From the NCBI GenBank assembly GCA_900770055.1, contig CAAGJD010000065.1, forward strand, positions 1 to 6,285: a stretch of 6,285 nt of DNA, given 5' to 3'. Positions 6,269 to 6,285 of the stretch are shown here, one piece after another. Positions within the stretch are counted from its first letter, which is position 1; the number at the start of each line of letters is the position of its first letter. The DNA is from Acholeplasmatales bacterium (GTDB lineage: Bacteria > Bacillota_I > Bacilli_A > Acholeplasmatales > Anaeroplasmataceae). Below the pieces are notes generated by a model. The model did not search any database, had not been told where the DNA came from, and saw only the letters and a list, made by a program, of their open reading frames with translations. Position numbers and translations under genes: made by a program.

Positions 6269-6285
6269 ATGGAAAATCCGACTAA
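6269..6285 (+). CDS. Start of an open frame at the window edge, possibly a transposase (partial)
   Basis: ATG at 6269 opens MENPT and the frame is still open at the last base. Only five complete codons are visible, so the product cannot be identified. Its position just after an isolated promoter inside a probable IS end suggests a transposase. The only SD-like bases, AGG (6265-6267), are too close to this ATG to act, so the message is either leaderless or the true start lies further right. Confidence 0.3.

Larger units (their letters stand above)
6168..6285 (+). mobile_element. Probable left end of an insertion sequence (IS1182-like?), truncated by the window
   Basis: Four things fit an IS left end: a terminal GGGGCTGT motif forming a short hairpin, a second long hairpin, an outward-isolated extended -10 promoter, and a reading frame beginning right after it. 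GC content rises abruptly here compared with the AT-rich spacer to the left. Ends starting GGGGCTG are, from memory, common in IS1182-family elements of Firmicutes, but the transposase itself lies outside the window and the matching right end and target duplication cannot be seen. A different IS family, or a non-autonomous element, remains possible. Confidence 0.45.

Overview
The window is a compact, AT-rich, minus-strand chromosomal operon of housekeeping genes. In transcription order (right to left) it runs yaaA, recF, gyrB, gyrA. Base composition, Shine-Dalgarno sites (AGGAG/AAGG), consensus sigma-A-type promoters and the yaaA-recF-gyrB-gyrA order point to a low-GC Firmicute. Every tryptophan in GyrB uses TGG, and yaaA ends on TGA at the expected length, so the standard code is in use. 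This argues against Mycoplasma or Spiroplasma. An Erysipelotrichia-like or other deep-branching Bacilli gut lineage is my guess, not something the sequence proves.

Layout. Positions 1-130 lie downstream of gyrA: a short hairpin terminator, overlapped by a minus-strand extended -10 promoter that probably starts the next transcript to the left, whose gene is outside the window. Positions 131-5864 are four intact genes packed almost without gaps. yaaA and recF overlap by ATGA, recF and gyrB are 4 nt apart, and gyrB and gyrA are 13 nt apart. yaaA has its own promoter (TTGAAA, 17 nt, extended -10 TATAAT), with a 9-bp-arm palindrome lying across the -10. Positions 5918-6098 are very AT-rich and I see no gene there. 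From 6099 the plus strand carries a promoter, then what looks like the left end of an insertion sequence: a GGGGCTGT terminal hairpin, a long perfect-stem hairpin, an extended -10 promoter and the first codons of a reading frame cut by the window edge.

Function. gyrA and gyrB encode the two subunits of DNA gyrase, which introduces negative supercoils. recF encodes the SMC-like ATPase that loads RecA at single-strand gaps with RecO and RecR. yaaA encodes the small S4-domain protein that habitually sits next to recF. This is the usual replication-origin neighbourhood of Firmicutes, but dnaN, normally directly upstream of yaaA, is not within the 421 nt available, and that place holds spacer and a probable mobile element.

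I found no previously undescribed multi-gene system here. The points worth a second look are the palindrome on the yaaA promoter, the IS end with its blocking hairpin, the missing dnaN, and unusual residues at conserved sites in GyrB and GyrA.
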